DNA of 64,000 nt from Defluviimonas sp. SAOS-178_SWC. Lineage in GTDB: Bacteria > Pseudomonadota > Alphaproteobacteria > Rhodobacterales > Rhodobacteraceae. Under the pieces are notes generated by a model. That model saw only the letters and a program-made list of their open reading frames with translations, was not told where the DNA came from and did not search any database. Of the stretch, positions 26,195-36,219 are shown one piece after another (positions within the stretch are counted from its first letter, which is position 1; each line of letters opens with the position of its first letter). Made by a program: the position numbers and the translations under genes. The DNA is taken from assembly GCF_039830135.1 (NCBI RefSeq), contig NZ_CP156081.1:1040001-1104000 (forward strand), read 5' to 3'.

Positions 26195-27039
26195 TTTTCG
26201 TTCAGGATGTCACGGTGGTAGCGTTGCAGCATGACGAAGCTGAACGCGAGCAACAGGAGCGACAGCAGAATGACATAGGGCGCGCTGACGTAGTCGGCCG
26301 AATACATGGGATAGAATCCCCGACGCATTTCGCCGACGACATGAAGCAGTGGGTTGTACCAGAGGATATCCTGCAGCAGACGGGGCAGGTCTTCGTAGAT
26401 GAAGAGAATGCCCGACATGAGGAATAGCGGCCGCGACAAGATCGACCAGATGAGTTCCCATGCCGGGAAGACGCCGATGAGAAAGCAGTTGAAACTTCCG
26501 ACGCTGATCCCGAACAGCGATGCCATCGAAATGGCCAGGAGGATCGGCCCGAAGTCGAGAACCGATTTCGTGTCGCTGAAGAAGAAGATCCCCGTCAGCA
26601 GCAGATAGGCAACCATCACCCCTGTCAGCGTGTTCAAAACGGCGCGCGCTATCAGTGCGTCCATCCAGGTCACGGCCGGATACATGAGCAGCGGCTTGGA
26701 AAAGCTCAGGGCGCGCGAAACGGCGTTCAATATCGACTGATAGAGCGAGAACGGCAGAAAGCCAGTCGCGTAGAAAAGCATGAAGCTGGTTCCGAGCGCC
26801 GGATGATGAATGAGGAGTGAAAATCCGAACGCGAGCATGAGGACGCCACCCAACGGCTCCAAAATGGCCCAGACGTAACCGCCCGGCGACTGGCCGTATC
26901 GCGTCGACATTTCTCGGAGGATCAGCGCGAATATGGTTCGAAATGACGCGAAGGAACGTGTTCGTATGCGCTGCGGAATCATCGCCGGTGGCACACCCGC
27001 CGGCTGAGCGGGCGGGGAGAACGGGTCGGAGGAAGGCAT
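26191..27039 (-). CDS. ABC-2 type capsular polysaccharide export permease (KpsM-like)
   Basis: Inner-membrane subunit of an ABC polysaccharide exporter, about 282 residues with six hydrophobic helices (for example GYVWAILEPLGGVLMLAFGFSLLI). The N-terminal segment FRTIFALILREMSTRYGQSPGGYVWA is characteristic of KpsM/BexB/Wzm permeases. Start ATG 27039 is assumed; ATG 27075 upstream is also in frame. Unusually, kpsM is on the minus strand while its partners KpsE and KpsT are on the plus strand, so the exporter is expressed from divergent promoters in the 86-base gap. The stop overlaps that of the convergent glycosyltransferase (CTAA, 26191-26194). Confidence 0.9.
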   Translation of the reverse strand: MPSSDPFSPPAQPAGVPPAMIPQRIRTRSFASFRTIFALILREMSTRYGQSPGGYVWAILEPLGGVLMLAFGFSLLIHHPALGTSFMLFYATGFLPFSLYQSILNAVSRALSFSKPLLMYPAVTWMDALIARAVLNTLTGVMVAYLLLTGIFFFSDTKSVLDFGPILLAISMASLFGISVGSFNCFLIGVFPAWELIWSILSRPLFLMSGILFIYEDLPRLLQDILWYNPLLHVVGEMRRGFYPMYSADYVSAPYVILLSLLLLAFSFVMLQRYHRDILNEN

Positions 27040-27125
27040 GGTGTGTGCGACTCTGCTGGTGTTTCCGTCTCGCATTATGTAGAAAAGAAATCCGGAGATC
27101 AAATTAAGCGATCTGAGGCAAGCCA

Positions 27126-28460
27126 TTGAATGAATTAGGAAAAGCTGGGCAGGCAAGTAAGCCGCAACCTGCTGTCGGCGCGTCTCAGCCACGTGTGCAG
27201 TCGCCGGGTGCGCCAGCCGGCCGAATCGGACCCTCCGGAAAGCGTGAAAACGAGCATGGTCAGGGCCCCGCCCGTGTTCCCGGGGCCAATTTGCCGGGGA
27301 CGCGCCTTACGAACATCCGCCCGGTCGCCGTTCCTGCGCGGATGCACCGCCGTCATTGGGGCCTGCTTCTTGGCCTGGGGCTCGGTGTATTGCTGCCGCT
27401 GGCACTGGTGGTTGCTTACCTCTTCCTCATTGCCGAGGATCAATATTCCTCAACCGTCGGCTTCACCGTTCGTCGCGAGGAGGGGGCGGATGCAGCCGCG
27501 GGCCTCATGGGCGGCCTGGCGAGTTTCGTAGGCACAAGCAGTTCATCAGAAGCCGACATTCTGTACGAGTTCATCCAGAGCCAGGAGATTGTCGAAGCGG
27601 TCAATGCGCGCATCGACTTGCGAGCCATGTACTCCGCCCATTGGCCCGGCGATCCCATCTTCGCCCTGAACCCGTCGGACAGCATAGAGGACCTTCTTTC
27701 GTATTGGCGGCGGATGGTTCGCATATCGTACGATCAAAGCACACGGCTCATCGAACTGCGGGTTCTCGCCTTCACGCCTGAGGACGCGCGAACGATTGGG
27801 AATGAAATCCTCATCGAGAGCCAGAAAAAAATCAACGATCTCAATACGGCTGCCCGCGAAGATGTAATGCGCTATGCCAACGCGGATCTTGAAGTCGCAC
27901 TCACTCGGCTGAAGGCTTCGCGAGAAGCGATGACCAACTTTCGAACAAGAACCCAGATCGTCGATCCGGAGAGCGACATCCAGGGCCGTATGGGGGTTCT
28001 CAACAACCTCCAACAACAGCTCGCGCAAGCGCTCATCGAATACGATCTTCTTGCAGTTCAAACGGAAAATGCCAAAGATCCGAGAATTGCGCCGGCACAA
28101 CGACGGATCGAGGTCATCCGGGAGCGCATTGCGGCTGAACGCCAGATATTCGCCACGGCTTCCAGCGAAGTCGGTGAACTCGGTGAGGAGTATCCGAAGC
28201 TTATCGCCGAGTATGAAAGTCTGAGCGTTGATCGCGAGTACGCCGAACGCAGTTACACGATAGCGCTTGCTGCAGTCGACGTAGCCAGGGCGGAAGCGTC
28301 CCGTCAGAGCCTCTATCTGGCGCCGTTCATCCGCCCCACCTTGCCGGAAACGTCCGAATACCCGCAGCGCTTTGTTCTCTCTGGCCTCGCCGCGTTGTTC
28401 CTTTTCCTGGCCTGGGCGATCGTGACGCTGGTTTACTATTCGGTGCGGGATCGCCGTTGA
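27126..28460 (+). CDS. Capsule polysaccharide export inner-membrane protein (KpsE/BexC-like)
   Basis: Polysaccharide co-polymerase/export adaptor of 444 residues. A Pro/Gly-rich cytoplasmic N-terminus (residues 1-75) is followed by a first membrane helix (GLLLGLGLGVLLPLALVVAYLF) and a periplasmic domain. This has long coiled-coil helices (residues about 220-390) and the PCP signature DQYSSTVGFTVRREEG. A second helix (FVLSGLAALFLFLAWAIVTLVYY) lies at the C-terminus. It connects the KpsMT ABC transporter to an outer-membrane polysaccharide exporter (KpsD/Wza type), which is not in this window. The start is TTG 27126, with GAGG seven bases upstream. Confidence 0.9.
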   Translation: MNELGKAGQASKPQPAVGASQPRVQSPGAPAGRIGPSGKRENEHGQGPARVPGANLPGTRLTNIRPVAVPARMHRRHWGLLLGLGLGVLLPLALVVAYLFLIAEDQYSSTVGFTVRREEGADAAAGLMGGLASFVGTSSSSEADILYEFIQSQEIVEAVNARIDLRAMYSAHWPGDPIFALNPSDSIEDLLSYWRRMVRISYDQSTRLIELRVLAFTPEDARTIGNEILIESQKKINDLNTAAREDVMRYANADLEVALTRLKASREAMTNFRTRTQIVDPESDIQGRMGVLNNLQQQLAQALIEYDLLAVQTENAKDPRIAPAQRRIEVIRERIAAERQIFATASSEVGELGEEYPKLIAEYESLSVDREYAERSYTIALAAVDVARAEASRQSLYLAPFIRPTLPETSEYPQRFVLSGLAALFLFLAWAIVTLVYYSVRDRR

Positions 28461-28488
28461 CGGCCTCGACCAGGGTATTCATAGGGCG

Positions 28489-29142
28489 ATGATACGGTTC
28501 GAAAACCTTTGCAAAACTTATCGCGTAAGGGACAGCCGGAAAGTCGTGATCGACAATCTGTCTCTCACCTTGCCGACAGGAACGGCATTAGCCCTGCTTG
28601 GGCGTAACGGGGCGGGGAAATCGACGCTCCTGCAGATGATCGCTGGCTCGATACGGCCCGATAGCGGGCGCATCGTCTCCGACGGCACGATTTCCTGGCC
28701 CGTCGGCTTTGGCGGATCGTTCCATCGCGATCTGACGGGCGCGCAGAACGTTCGCTTCATCGCCCGTATCTACGGGGTCGATACTGAAAGCCTGATCGCG
28801 TTCGTCGACGATTTCGCCGAACTCGGGAAGCATTTTCACATGCCGATCCGCAGCTATTCCTCGGGAATGCGGTCGAGGCTGGCGTTCGGGGCGTCGATGG
28901 GGATCCGGTTCGACACCTATCTTGTCGATGAGGTGACCGCCGTTGGCGATGCCGCGTTTCGGCGCAAGAGCAAGGAGGTGTTCAAAGAACGCATGCAGCA
29001 GTCCGGCGCGATCCTGGTCAGCCACGAAATGGCGCAGATCCGTGAATTCTGCGATTCGGGCATATTGTTGGAGGGCGGGCGGTTGCGCTATTACCCCGAT
29101 CTGGAAGAGGCGATCGCGGCGCATCAGGCGGCGATGCGCTGA
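28489..29142 (+). CDS. Capsular polysaccharide ABC transporter ATP-binding protein (KpsT-like)
   Basis: ATPase subunit of the capsule exporter, 217 residues, the standard KpsT/BexA length without the C-terminal carbohydrate-binding extension of Wzt proteins. Walker A is GRNGAGKST (residues 38-46), the ABC signature is YSSGMRSRLAFG, Walker B is TYLVDEV, and the H-loop is VSHEMAQI. The family-specific region SWPVGFGGSFHRDLTGAQN is present. It starts 28 bases after kpsE. The short form implies no O-antigen-type terminal-sugar recognition, so export probably follows the group-2 capsule scheme. Confidence 0.93.
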   Translation: MIRFENLCKTYRVRDSRKVVIDNLSLTLPTGTALALLGRNGAGKSTLLQMIAGSIRPDSGRIVSDGTISWPVGFGGSFHRDLTGAQNVRFIARIYGVDTESLIAFVDDFAELGKHFHMPIRSYSSGMRSRLAFGASMGIRFDTYLVDEVTAVGDAAFRRKSKEVFKERMQQSGAILVSHEMAQIREFCDSGILLEGGRLRYYPDLEEAIAAHQAAMR

Positions 29143-29194
29143 CTGCCCCGCCGGGGCTTGATGCGATGCCGCTTGCGGTTGTGTCCAGCCGTAG

Positions 29195-30385
<1,191 letters not shown>

Positions 30386-30398
30386 GGGAGGGGCGGTG

Positions 30399-30596
30399 AT
30401 GACCTTCAAAGGCACGTTGCCCAGCCAGGCCGATCCCTTCTGGTACGGACCATCGGCCTCTGACGAAAGGTCGGGGTGCGGTGTGGGGCGGGTTCGGGTC
30501 TGTCTTGGGGTCTTTCAATTCGGGCAAAGATGGGCGAAGCACGGAAGTGGCCCCGTTCTAGTGCAAGAGCAAAACAAGATGGATCGGTCACGGTGA
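30399..30596 (+). CDS. Short open frame between glf and the GT4 gene, possibly the head of a truncated gene
   Basis: A strong ribosome-binding site (GGGGAGGGG) precedes ATG 30399, 14 bases after glf. The first 17 or so codons (MTFKGTLPSQADPFWYG) have normal high-GC3 usage and look like a real N-terminus; the remainder loses this bias. The frame closes with TGA 30594-30596, overlapping the ATG of the glycosyltransferase by one base (TGATG). It could be a 65-residue coupling leader or the remnant of a longer, deleted glycosylation gene. No family recognised. Confidence 0.3.
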   Translation: MTFKGTLPSQADPFWYGPSASDERSGCGVGRVRVCLGVFQFGQRWAKHGSGPVLVQEQNKMDRSR

Positions 30597-32302
30597 TGTT
30601 TGCGTCGGATACTCCTCCAGTAAAATCTTTGCAGGACTACGTGCGGTCCGAGATTGCAGAGGTTTTCAAGATCTATTCGGTGCTGTTTCCCGGAAAACGG
30701 ATCAGGCTGCTGCTCCGTGAGGGAAAAGACCCGGCCATCGGCACTGCCGTGCGTATGAGCGCCAACATGCACTTCGATCCGGCCGATCATGCCGACGGGT
30801 TTCTCGGATGCGTCGAACGGCAACCTGACGCCTCCAGTGCAGGGGCCTATCCCGAAACCGTCGCGGTTCGTGTGACGATTCCGCGACGTCCGACACACGG
30901 CGAAGCCACCCAAACCGAACCGGATTGGTCGCCTCGCGGTCGGGTTTTGCGGATGATCTACGCCCTGTCTCCGAAACGATATGAACAACTGCGTTATTTC
31001 ACCGAAAGGGTGCAAGAGCGGCGCAGCCGTCGCCATCTCTGGTCGCCCCTGCAACGACAGATCGGCTCTCAGACGGTTCGGGCGTTGGAGCGTGACGGCG
31101 TTTTGGGCGCAGACAGCAATGCAGTGACCCCTTCCGAGGCCGCTCCTGCAATCCTCGTAGGCGTTCACTGGCTCGAGGTCGGGGGGGCGGAGGCGCTTGC
31201 CTTCGATACGATTCATTGGGCTCTCGCGGCCGGGCTTCGAGTTTTTGTCGTCGCCTCCACGCCGGCCCAGCACCGGCTCAGGGACCGGCTTCCGGACGAG
31301 GTCACCTTTCTGCGCTTGGACCGGTATCTGCCCCACGGGGACTGGCCGGCTTTCCTGGAACGGTTCCTGCCGCAGGAAAATGTGCGGTTGATTCATATCC
31401 ACCACTGCACGCCGCTTTACGGAGCACTGGCACACATTCGCGTCGTCGCGCCCTGGGTGAAGGTCATCGATTCGACCCACATAATCGAGTATGCGGATGG
31501 GGGCTACGCTCGGGTTTCAGGCGTATGGACGAACTTCATCGATGTCCATCACGCCATCAGCCGCCAGCTTCAACAAATGTATGTCGGGCGTTTCAACGTT
31601 CCCGTGGGCAAGGTCAGACTCGGGCGCATGCTGCGTCGGCAGGGGGACGGTACCGAAGTCGCCGCGCCTCCGCCCGCCAGGATGCAAGCGGGCAGGGACA
31701 GCCTCGCCGTGACATTCGTCGGCCGGCTCTACTATCAGAAGCGGCCGGTTCTCGCGGTGCTCATGATGAAGGCGCTTGCCGGCTGGGCGCGAAAGAGGAA
31801 CGTGAAACTGGCTGTCAACATGGTCGGCGATGGGCCGTTCGCGGCTGCCTGCGACCGTCTGGTCCGTCGCTACAAGCTTCACGACATTGTCCGCCGGTTC
31901 CCCGCCAATGCCGATGTTCCGGCGCTTCTCGGTCAATCGGATCTTCTTCTTCTGCCGTCCTCGAACGAAGGGCTCGCGCTCGTCTGTTACGAAGCGGTCG
32001 AACACGGTGCGATTCCCGTCAGCAGCGACGTTGGCGGGCAGGCTGAGATCGTCCCGCCGGACCTTCTGCTGCCGCGCGAACCGGCGAAAGCGCTGCGCAG
32101 GCTTATCGAAATCGTGGATCGGCTGTGGAGCGATCAGGACTTCCTCGCGCGTCAGGTCGAGACACTGCACCGAGCCTATTCGGCCTTGGCGAGCGATCCC
32201 GCATCGGAAGACGTTCTGATGCCCATCTACAGAGCAGCGGCCGCGGAGGCCGCGCGAACCGAAGACCGCCCGCAAGCGGCACCGAAGAGGAGCAACGGAT
32301 AA
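30596..32302 (+). CDS. Glycosyltransferase family 4 protein with N-terminal extension
   Basis: GT-B fold retaining glycosyltransferase of about 568 residues, longer than the usual 350-400. Residues 1-190 form an extension I do not recognise. The N-terminal Rossmann half begins at ILVGVHWLEVGGAEALAFD. The C-terminal UDP-binding half has TFVGRLYYQKRPVLAV, GDGPFAAAC, LLLPSSNEGLALVCYEAVEHG (E-x7-E) and PVSSDVGGQAEIV. The start is uncertain: ATG 30596 overlaps the previous short frame, while ATG 30530 would lie in poorly coding sequence. It is followed by a GT2 gene one base after its stop, so the two are coupled. Confidence 0.87.
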   Translation: MFASDTPPVKSLQDYVRSEIAEVFKIYSVLFPGKRIRLLLREGKDPAIGTAVRMSANMHFDPADHADGFLGCVERQPDASSAGAYPETVAVRVTIPRRPTHGEATQTEPDWSPRGRVLRMIYALSPKRYEQLRYFTERVQERRSRRHLWSPLQRQIGSQTVRALERDGVLGADSNAVTPSEAAPAILVGVHWLEVGGAEALAFDTIHWALAAGLRVFVVASTPAQHRLRDRLPDEVTFLRLDRYLPHGDWPAFLERFLPQENVRLIHIHHCTPLYGALAHIRVVAPWVKVIDSTHIIEYADGGYARVSGVWTNFIDVHHAISRQLQQMYVGRFNVPVGKVRLGRMLRRQGDGTEVAAPPPARMQAGRDSLAVTFVGRLYYQKRPVLAVLMMKALAGWARKRNVKLAVNMVGDGPFAAACDRLVRRYKLHDIVRRFPANADVPALLGQSDLLLLPSSNEGLALVCYEAVEHGAIPVSSDVGGQAEIVPPDLLLPREPAKALRRLIEIVDRLWSDQDFLARQVETLHRAYSALASDPASEDVLMPIYRAAAAEAARTEDRPQAAPKRSNG

Positions 32303-32303
32303 G

Positions 32304-33218
32304 ATGGCTCTCAAGAATGCGACGGCTGCGGTCATCGTGACCTTCAACCGGTCGGAAAAGCTGTCCAAGGTGATCGACGCGGTCATGGCGCAGACGGTGC
32401 GCCCGGATGCGATCTATGTGATCGACAATGCGTCGACCGACGATACCGGCGATGTCGTCGCGGCCAAGGCGGACGACACGCTGCGCTACGTCCGCCTGCC
32501 CGAGAACGTCGGTGGCGCGGGCGGCTTCCATGCGGGCATGAAACAGGCTTACGAACTCGGCGTCGATTTCCTTTGGATCATGGACGACGACGCGTATCCA
32601 GAACCCGACGCGCTAAAGATCCTCCTGAATGGGATATCCGATTTCGAGGAACGGTTCCGCTGGCGGCCGAGCTTCGCCTGCTCCCAGGTGAAGTGGATCG
32701 ACGGCACCTTGTGCGAAATGAACACCCCCGGCCCGGTCTGGGACTGGCCGCGTTTCTACTCGGCCGAGACGCCTTATTTTCTGGTCAGGTCCTGCTCCTT
32801 CGTTTCCGTACTCATCCCCCGATGGGCGGTGGAAAAGCACGGATTGCCGATCAAGGATTATTTCATCTGGTACGACGATGCCGAATATACGCAGCGCATC
32901 GCGAAGTCATACCCCGGGATCTTCTGCCCTAACAGTATCATCATCCACGACACCCCCGAGAACAAAGGTGTCAACTACGGTCTGGTGAACGAGCAAAACC
33001 TATGGAAATTCCGCTACGGCGCCCGGAACGAAACCTCCTTCCGCCGGCGGGAGCAGGGCTGGCCGGGCGTCCTGGCGTTCGCATACCAGGTTCACCGCCA
33101 AATGCGGGGCAACAACGTCGCATGGACGTTGCGCCGACGGATCTATCGGGCGATAGCCGAGGGTATTGCATTTCGGCCGGGTATCGAAATGGTCTCCAAA
33201 ACGCCAGGCCGCGCCTGA
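32304..33218 (+). CDS. Glycosyltransferase family 2 protein (galactofuranosyl/rhamnosyl type)
   Basis: Inverting GT-A transferase of 304 residues. AAVIVTFNRSEKLSKVIDA opens the nucleotide-binding fold; VYVIDNASTDDT-like IDNASTDD, NVGGAGGFHAGM and WIMDDDAYPE follow. The YDDAEYTQRI segment near residue 190 holds the probable catalytic acidic residue. It resembles the GT2 at 25139 in motif order but is shorter and lacks the C-terminal hydrophobic stretch. Translated immediately after the GT4 gene (TAAG-ATG). Confidence 0.9.
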   Translation: MALKNATAAVIVTFNRSEKLSKVIDAVMAQTVRPDAIYVIDNASTDDTGDVVAAKADDTLRYVRLPENVGGAGGFHAGMKQAYELGVDFLWIMDDDAYPEPDALKILLNGISDFEERFRWRPSFACSQVKWIDGTLCEMNTPGPVWDWPRFYSAETPYFLVRSCSFVSVLIPRWAVEKHGLPIKDYFIWYDDAEYTQRIAKSYPGIFCPNSIIIHDTPENKGVNYGLVNEQNLWKFRYGARNETSFRRREQGWPGVLAFAYQVHRQMRGNNVAWTLRRRIYRAIAEGIAFRPGIEMVSKTPGRA

Positions 33219-33278
33219 GGATCGACAATTGCACTCGCCCGATCCTCAAGAGTGGCGACGAAGACTTGGCCGAAGTGG

Positions 33279-34028
33279 TCAATGTGTCAGTTGGGTTGCA
33301 AAGATGCTTTCATAAGTTTCTTCGTCACAGGGTTCGCCAAACTTTTCGAACAGGGCTCTGACCACCGAATGGTCTTTAACGAGTGTGTCGTAGCTCACAT
33401 GGAACGTCGTTTCCGGATGTGCTTCGCAGTAGGCGCGAAACCGCATATCCATCGTTTCAACCATCTTTACGACTTCTTCGGTCTGCCAGTCTTTCCACCA
33501 GGCGGATTTGGCGACATCGTGCGCATTGCGTGAATTGAAGATAAAATGCGCATTCTTGAAATGCCGCGCCATAAAATCGAGAACTTCCGGGAAATCATCA
33601 CCGAACGCATTGTAACGGATTTCCTTGAAGCCGAACCAGCGTACGGTCGCCGGGGGCTGAAGGATGTGGTCGATGAAGGCGTCGATGAGACCTTCGACGA
33701 AGCGGACCGGCCGTACCTTGTCGGCGCCGTACCACGGATGGCTGGAGGGCTGCTCTTCCCGTCCCCACGTATTCTTTATCAGCCACGCCCGGCGCGCCGT
33801 GTTCCAGATCTGTTCGATCAGATTGTGGTTCTCGCCGACGAAGTGGCTGTCAGGTATGGTCTGAACGATTTTCTGCAGAAGCGTCGAACCCGACCGTCCG
33901 TATGTCACAATGAAGACAGTCCCCTTCAAGTTGGGGAACCTACTATCCAAGCGATGAGGTTTGTCTGACAAAACCCGTATCCATAGAGTGTTCTCGGTGG
34001 CGAAACCGGGAGGGTTCGCACTTGTCAT
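33279..34028 (-). CDS. Sulfotransferase family protein
   Basis: PAPS-dependent sulfotransferase of 249 residues. The 5'-phosphosulfate-binding loop is VTYGRSGSTLLQK (residues 40-52), and the 3'-phosphate-binding region is FIFNSRNAHDVAKS. The enzyme would transfer sulfate to a carbohydrate hydroxyl; with the adjoining capsule genes this suggests a sulfated polysaccharide, an inference from context. It lies opposite to the glycosyltransferase operon and has its own upstream region with an inverted repeat and a poly-G tract. No signal peptide; cytoplasmic action on lipid-linked intermediates is likely. Confidence 0.87.
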   Translation of the reverse strand: MTSANPPGFATENTLWIRVLSDKPHRLDSRFPNLKGTVFIVTYGRSGSTLLQKIVQTIPDSHFVGENHNLIEQIWNTARRAWLIKNTWGREEQPSSHPWYGADKVRPVRFVEGLIDAFIDHILQPPATVRWFGFKEIRYNAFGDDFPEVLDFMARHFKNAHFIFNSRNAHDVAKSAWWKDWQTEEVVKMVETMDMRFRAYCEAHPETTFHVSYDTLVKDHSVVRALFEKFGEPCDEETYESIFATQLTH

Positions 34029-34087
34029 TGATACACCGACCGATTTCGATGTTACCTATCGAGTTTCGTTGTCAGTGGAAAGCACTT

Positions 34088-34117
34088 CGTGATCCCCTCC
34101 TGGGATATGGGATCACG
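34088..34117. promoter_or_regulatory. 9-bp inverted repeat, possible operator or hairpin
   Basis: CGTGATCCC and GGGATCACG are perfectly complementary arms separated by 12 bases, 60 bases upstream of the sulfotransferase ATG. Arm length and position suit a regulator site or a leader hairpin; the regulator is unknown. Confidence 0.45.
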
Positions 34118-34123
34118 CAGGCC

Positions 34124-34134
34124 GGGGGGGGGGG
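34124..34134. repeat. Homopolymer run of 11 G
   Basis: Eleven consecutive G on the plus strand (C on the sulfotransferase coding strand), about 96 bases upstream of that gene and next to the inverted repeat. Such runs slip during replication and can switch promoters; it may also be an assembly weak point. Confidence 0.9.
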
Positions 34135-34405
34135 CGGCCTGCTATCTTGCAATTGGCGGTGCATTCGGTTGCCAGGCGGTGATGGAGGTTGTGCGGCTTT
34201 CCGAAGACCTTTCAATCTTCCAGCCAGCCATGCAGACAGTCGCCGTTCTGGACACTTTTTTTGATACGTTGTCCGCAGCTTTGTGACGATTTCTACCGGT
34301 CGGTGGAATTTCCGATCTTCCATGTCGCTATAGGTCCGGGCAGGTGACCTCGCTGGGGCAGGATTAACAGGTTCAGTTTCGTTGTGGGCCGGCGGTTTGC
34401 TGAAT

Positions 34406-35446
34406 TCAATCCGCTCGCGACCGGATCATCCCGACGATGTCGAGCGTCTGCGCGAGGATCGGCTGTGCGATCGCATCGGCGCGCTCGGCGCCCTCGCCAA
34501 GCGTGCGGTCGATCTCGGCCGGATCGGCCATCAGCCGCTTCATCTCGCCCGAGATCGGCGCCAGGGTCGCCACCGCAAGCTCGGCCAGCGCGGGCTTGAA
34601 GGCGCCGAAACCGTGGCCCGCGAAGCGTTCCAGCACTGCCTCGGGCGCCTCGCCGGCGAGGGCGGCGTAGATGTTGACGAGGTTGCGTGCTTCGGGCCGG
34701 TCCTTCAGTTCGGCCAGCGTCTCGGGCAGCGGTTCGGCATCGGTCCGGGCCTTGCGGATCTTCTGCGCGATGGCATCGGCATCGTCGGTCAGGTTGATGC
34801 GGCTCGCATCCGAAGGATCGGACTTCGACATCTTCTTCGTGCCGTCGCGCAGACTCATCACCCGCGTCGCCGCACCCTCGATCAGGGGCTCGGTGATGGG
34901 GAAGAAATCCACCTTGTAGTCGTGGTTGAACTTCGCGGCGATGTCGCGGGTCAACTCAAGGTGCTGCTTCTGATCCTCGCCCACAGGGACCATGGTTGCG
35001 TGGTAAAGCAGGATGTCCGCCGCCATCAGCGAGGGATAGGCCAGAAGCCCGAGCGAGGAGTTCTCCGCGTTCTTGCCGGCTGTCTTGTCCTTGAACTGCG
35101 TCATCCGGTACATCCAGCCGATGCGCGCGACGCAGTTGAGGATCCAGGCAAGCTCGGCATGGGCCGAGACCTGGCTCTGGTTGAAGAGGATGGAGCGGGT
35201 GGGGTCGATGCCCGCCGCGATGAAGGCTGCCGCCGCCTCGCGCGTCTGGGCGCGCAGGCGCTCGGGGTCCTGCCAGACCGTGATCGCGTGAAGGTCGACG
35301 AGGCAGTAGATCGTTTCGATCCCCTCGTCTTGCTTTTCCACGAACCGCTTCAGTGCGCCGAGGTAGTTGCCGAGCGTCAGCCCGCCCGACGGCTGGATGC
35401 CGGAAAAGATGCGCGGTTTGAAACTGGCATTGGCGGCGTCGGTCAT
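34406..35446 (-). CDS. trpS: Tryptophanyl-tRNA synthetase
   Basis: Class Ic aminoacyl-tRNA synthetase charging tRNA-Trp, 346 residues, the normal bacterial length. The HIGH-equivalent is [12 protein letters not shown] (residues 20-31) and the KMSKS loop is [26 protein letters not shown] is the conserved tryptophan/ATP-site segment. Start ATG 35446 with GAGGGGACG upstream. No leader peptide, T-box or attenuator is seen. Confidence 0.97.
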   Translation of the reverse strand: MTDAANASFKPRIFSGIQPSGGLTLGNYLGALKRFVEKQDEGIETIYCLVDLHAITVWQDPERLRAQTREAAAAFIAAGIDPTRSILFNQSQVSAHAELAWILNCVARIGWMYRMTQFKDKTAGKNAENSSLGLLAYPSLMAADILLYHATMVPVGEDQKQHLELTRDIAAKFNHDYKVDFFPITEPLIEGAATRVMSLRDGTKKMSKSDPSDASRINLTDDADAIAQKIRKARTDAEPLPETLAELKDRPEARNLVNIYAALAGEAPEAVLERFAGHGFGAFKPALAELAVATLAPISGEMKRLMADPAEIDRTLGEGAERADAIAQPILAQTLDIVGMIRSRAD

Positions 35447-35532
35447 GACCGTCCCCTCGGGTTCAGGCGTCTGGAATTTTCTGTCCCGCTCGCGTATCGC
35501 AGGGGGAATGCCCCGTCAACAAGGAGAGCGCC

Positions 35533-36219
35533 ATGCGGCCAGGCTATGACGAGACGCCGGTCAATCCCCTCCCGCCGGTGGTCTGGCTTCTGGTGCTGCC
35601 CATCGTCGCGATGGAAGTCGTGCTGAACGCCGGCACGATGGGGCTCGCCGGTGGCCCGGACGCGATCGGCTGGCGCAGCGACGCGCTCCAGCGCTTCGCT
35701 CTGTCGCCCGAGATGCTCGACCAGATGATCGCCACGGGGCAGTTCAGCCTGGACTATGTGATCCGCTTCGTCAGCTATGCCTTCGTCCACGGAAACCTGA
35801 CCCACGCGATCTTTGCCACAGTCTTCATCCTCGCGCTCGGCAAGTTCGTGGGGGAGGTCTACGGGTTCTGGTCGGTGCTCACGGTCTTTTTGGGCGCGGT
35901 CATTGCGGGCGGACTTGCCTATTCGCTGGTGCCGGGGCTCAGGATGGCACTTTACGGCGCCTATCCGGGGGCTTACGGCCTGATCGGGGCCTTCACCTTC
36001 ATCCTCTGGGCGCGGCTCGGGGCTGCGCATGCGAACCGCGCGCGGGCCTTCACGCTGATCGGATTCCTTCTTGGCATCCAGCTTGTGTTCGGGGCGCTTT
36101 TCGGCGGGGCGCCGGACTGGATCGCCGATCTTGCGGGCTTCGGCGCCGGTTTCCTTCTGTCCTTCGTCGTGGGCCCCGGCGGCCCGGCACATCTGCTCCG
36201 GCTGATCCGTCAGCGCTGA
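35533..36219 (+). CDS. Rhomboid-family membrane protein lacking the catalytic residues
   Basis: 228 residues with six predicted membrane helices in rhomboid order. The helix-2 histidines are kept (FVHGNLTHAIF, His86 and His91). The catalytic GxSG position reads GAYG (Tyr148 in place of Ser), and the helix-6 His is Asp199 (ADLAGF in place of AHLGG). The protein should therefore be a proteolytically inactive pseudo-rhomboid, like iRhom- or derlin-type members, perhaps binding membrane proteins. AAGGAGAG precedes ATG 35533. It lies between trpS and murJ and its 3' end overlaps that of murJ by ten bases. Confidence 0.85.
   Translation: MRPGYDETPVNPLPPVVWLLVLPIVAMEVVLNAGTMGLAGGPDAIGWRSDALQRFALSPEMLDQMIATGQFSLDYVIRFVSYAFVHGNLTHAIFATVFILALGKFVGEVYGFWSVLTVFLGAVIAGGLAYSLVPGLRMALYGAYPGAYGLIGAFTFILWARLGAAHANRARAFTLIGFLLGIQLVFGALFGGAPDWIADLAGFGAGFLLSFVVGPGGPAHLLRLIRQR

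Larger units (their letters stand above)
34029..34405. other. 377-bp gap upstream of the sulfotransferase gene
   Basis: Contains the inverted repeat at 34088-34117 and an 11-G run at 34124-34134, both in the likely promoter region of the minus-strand sulfotransferase. The rest (34135-34405) lies downstream of trpS and shows no gene or convincing terminator. Confidence 0.6.
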
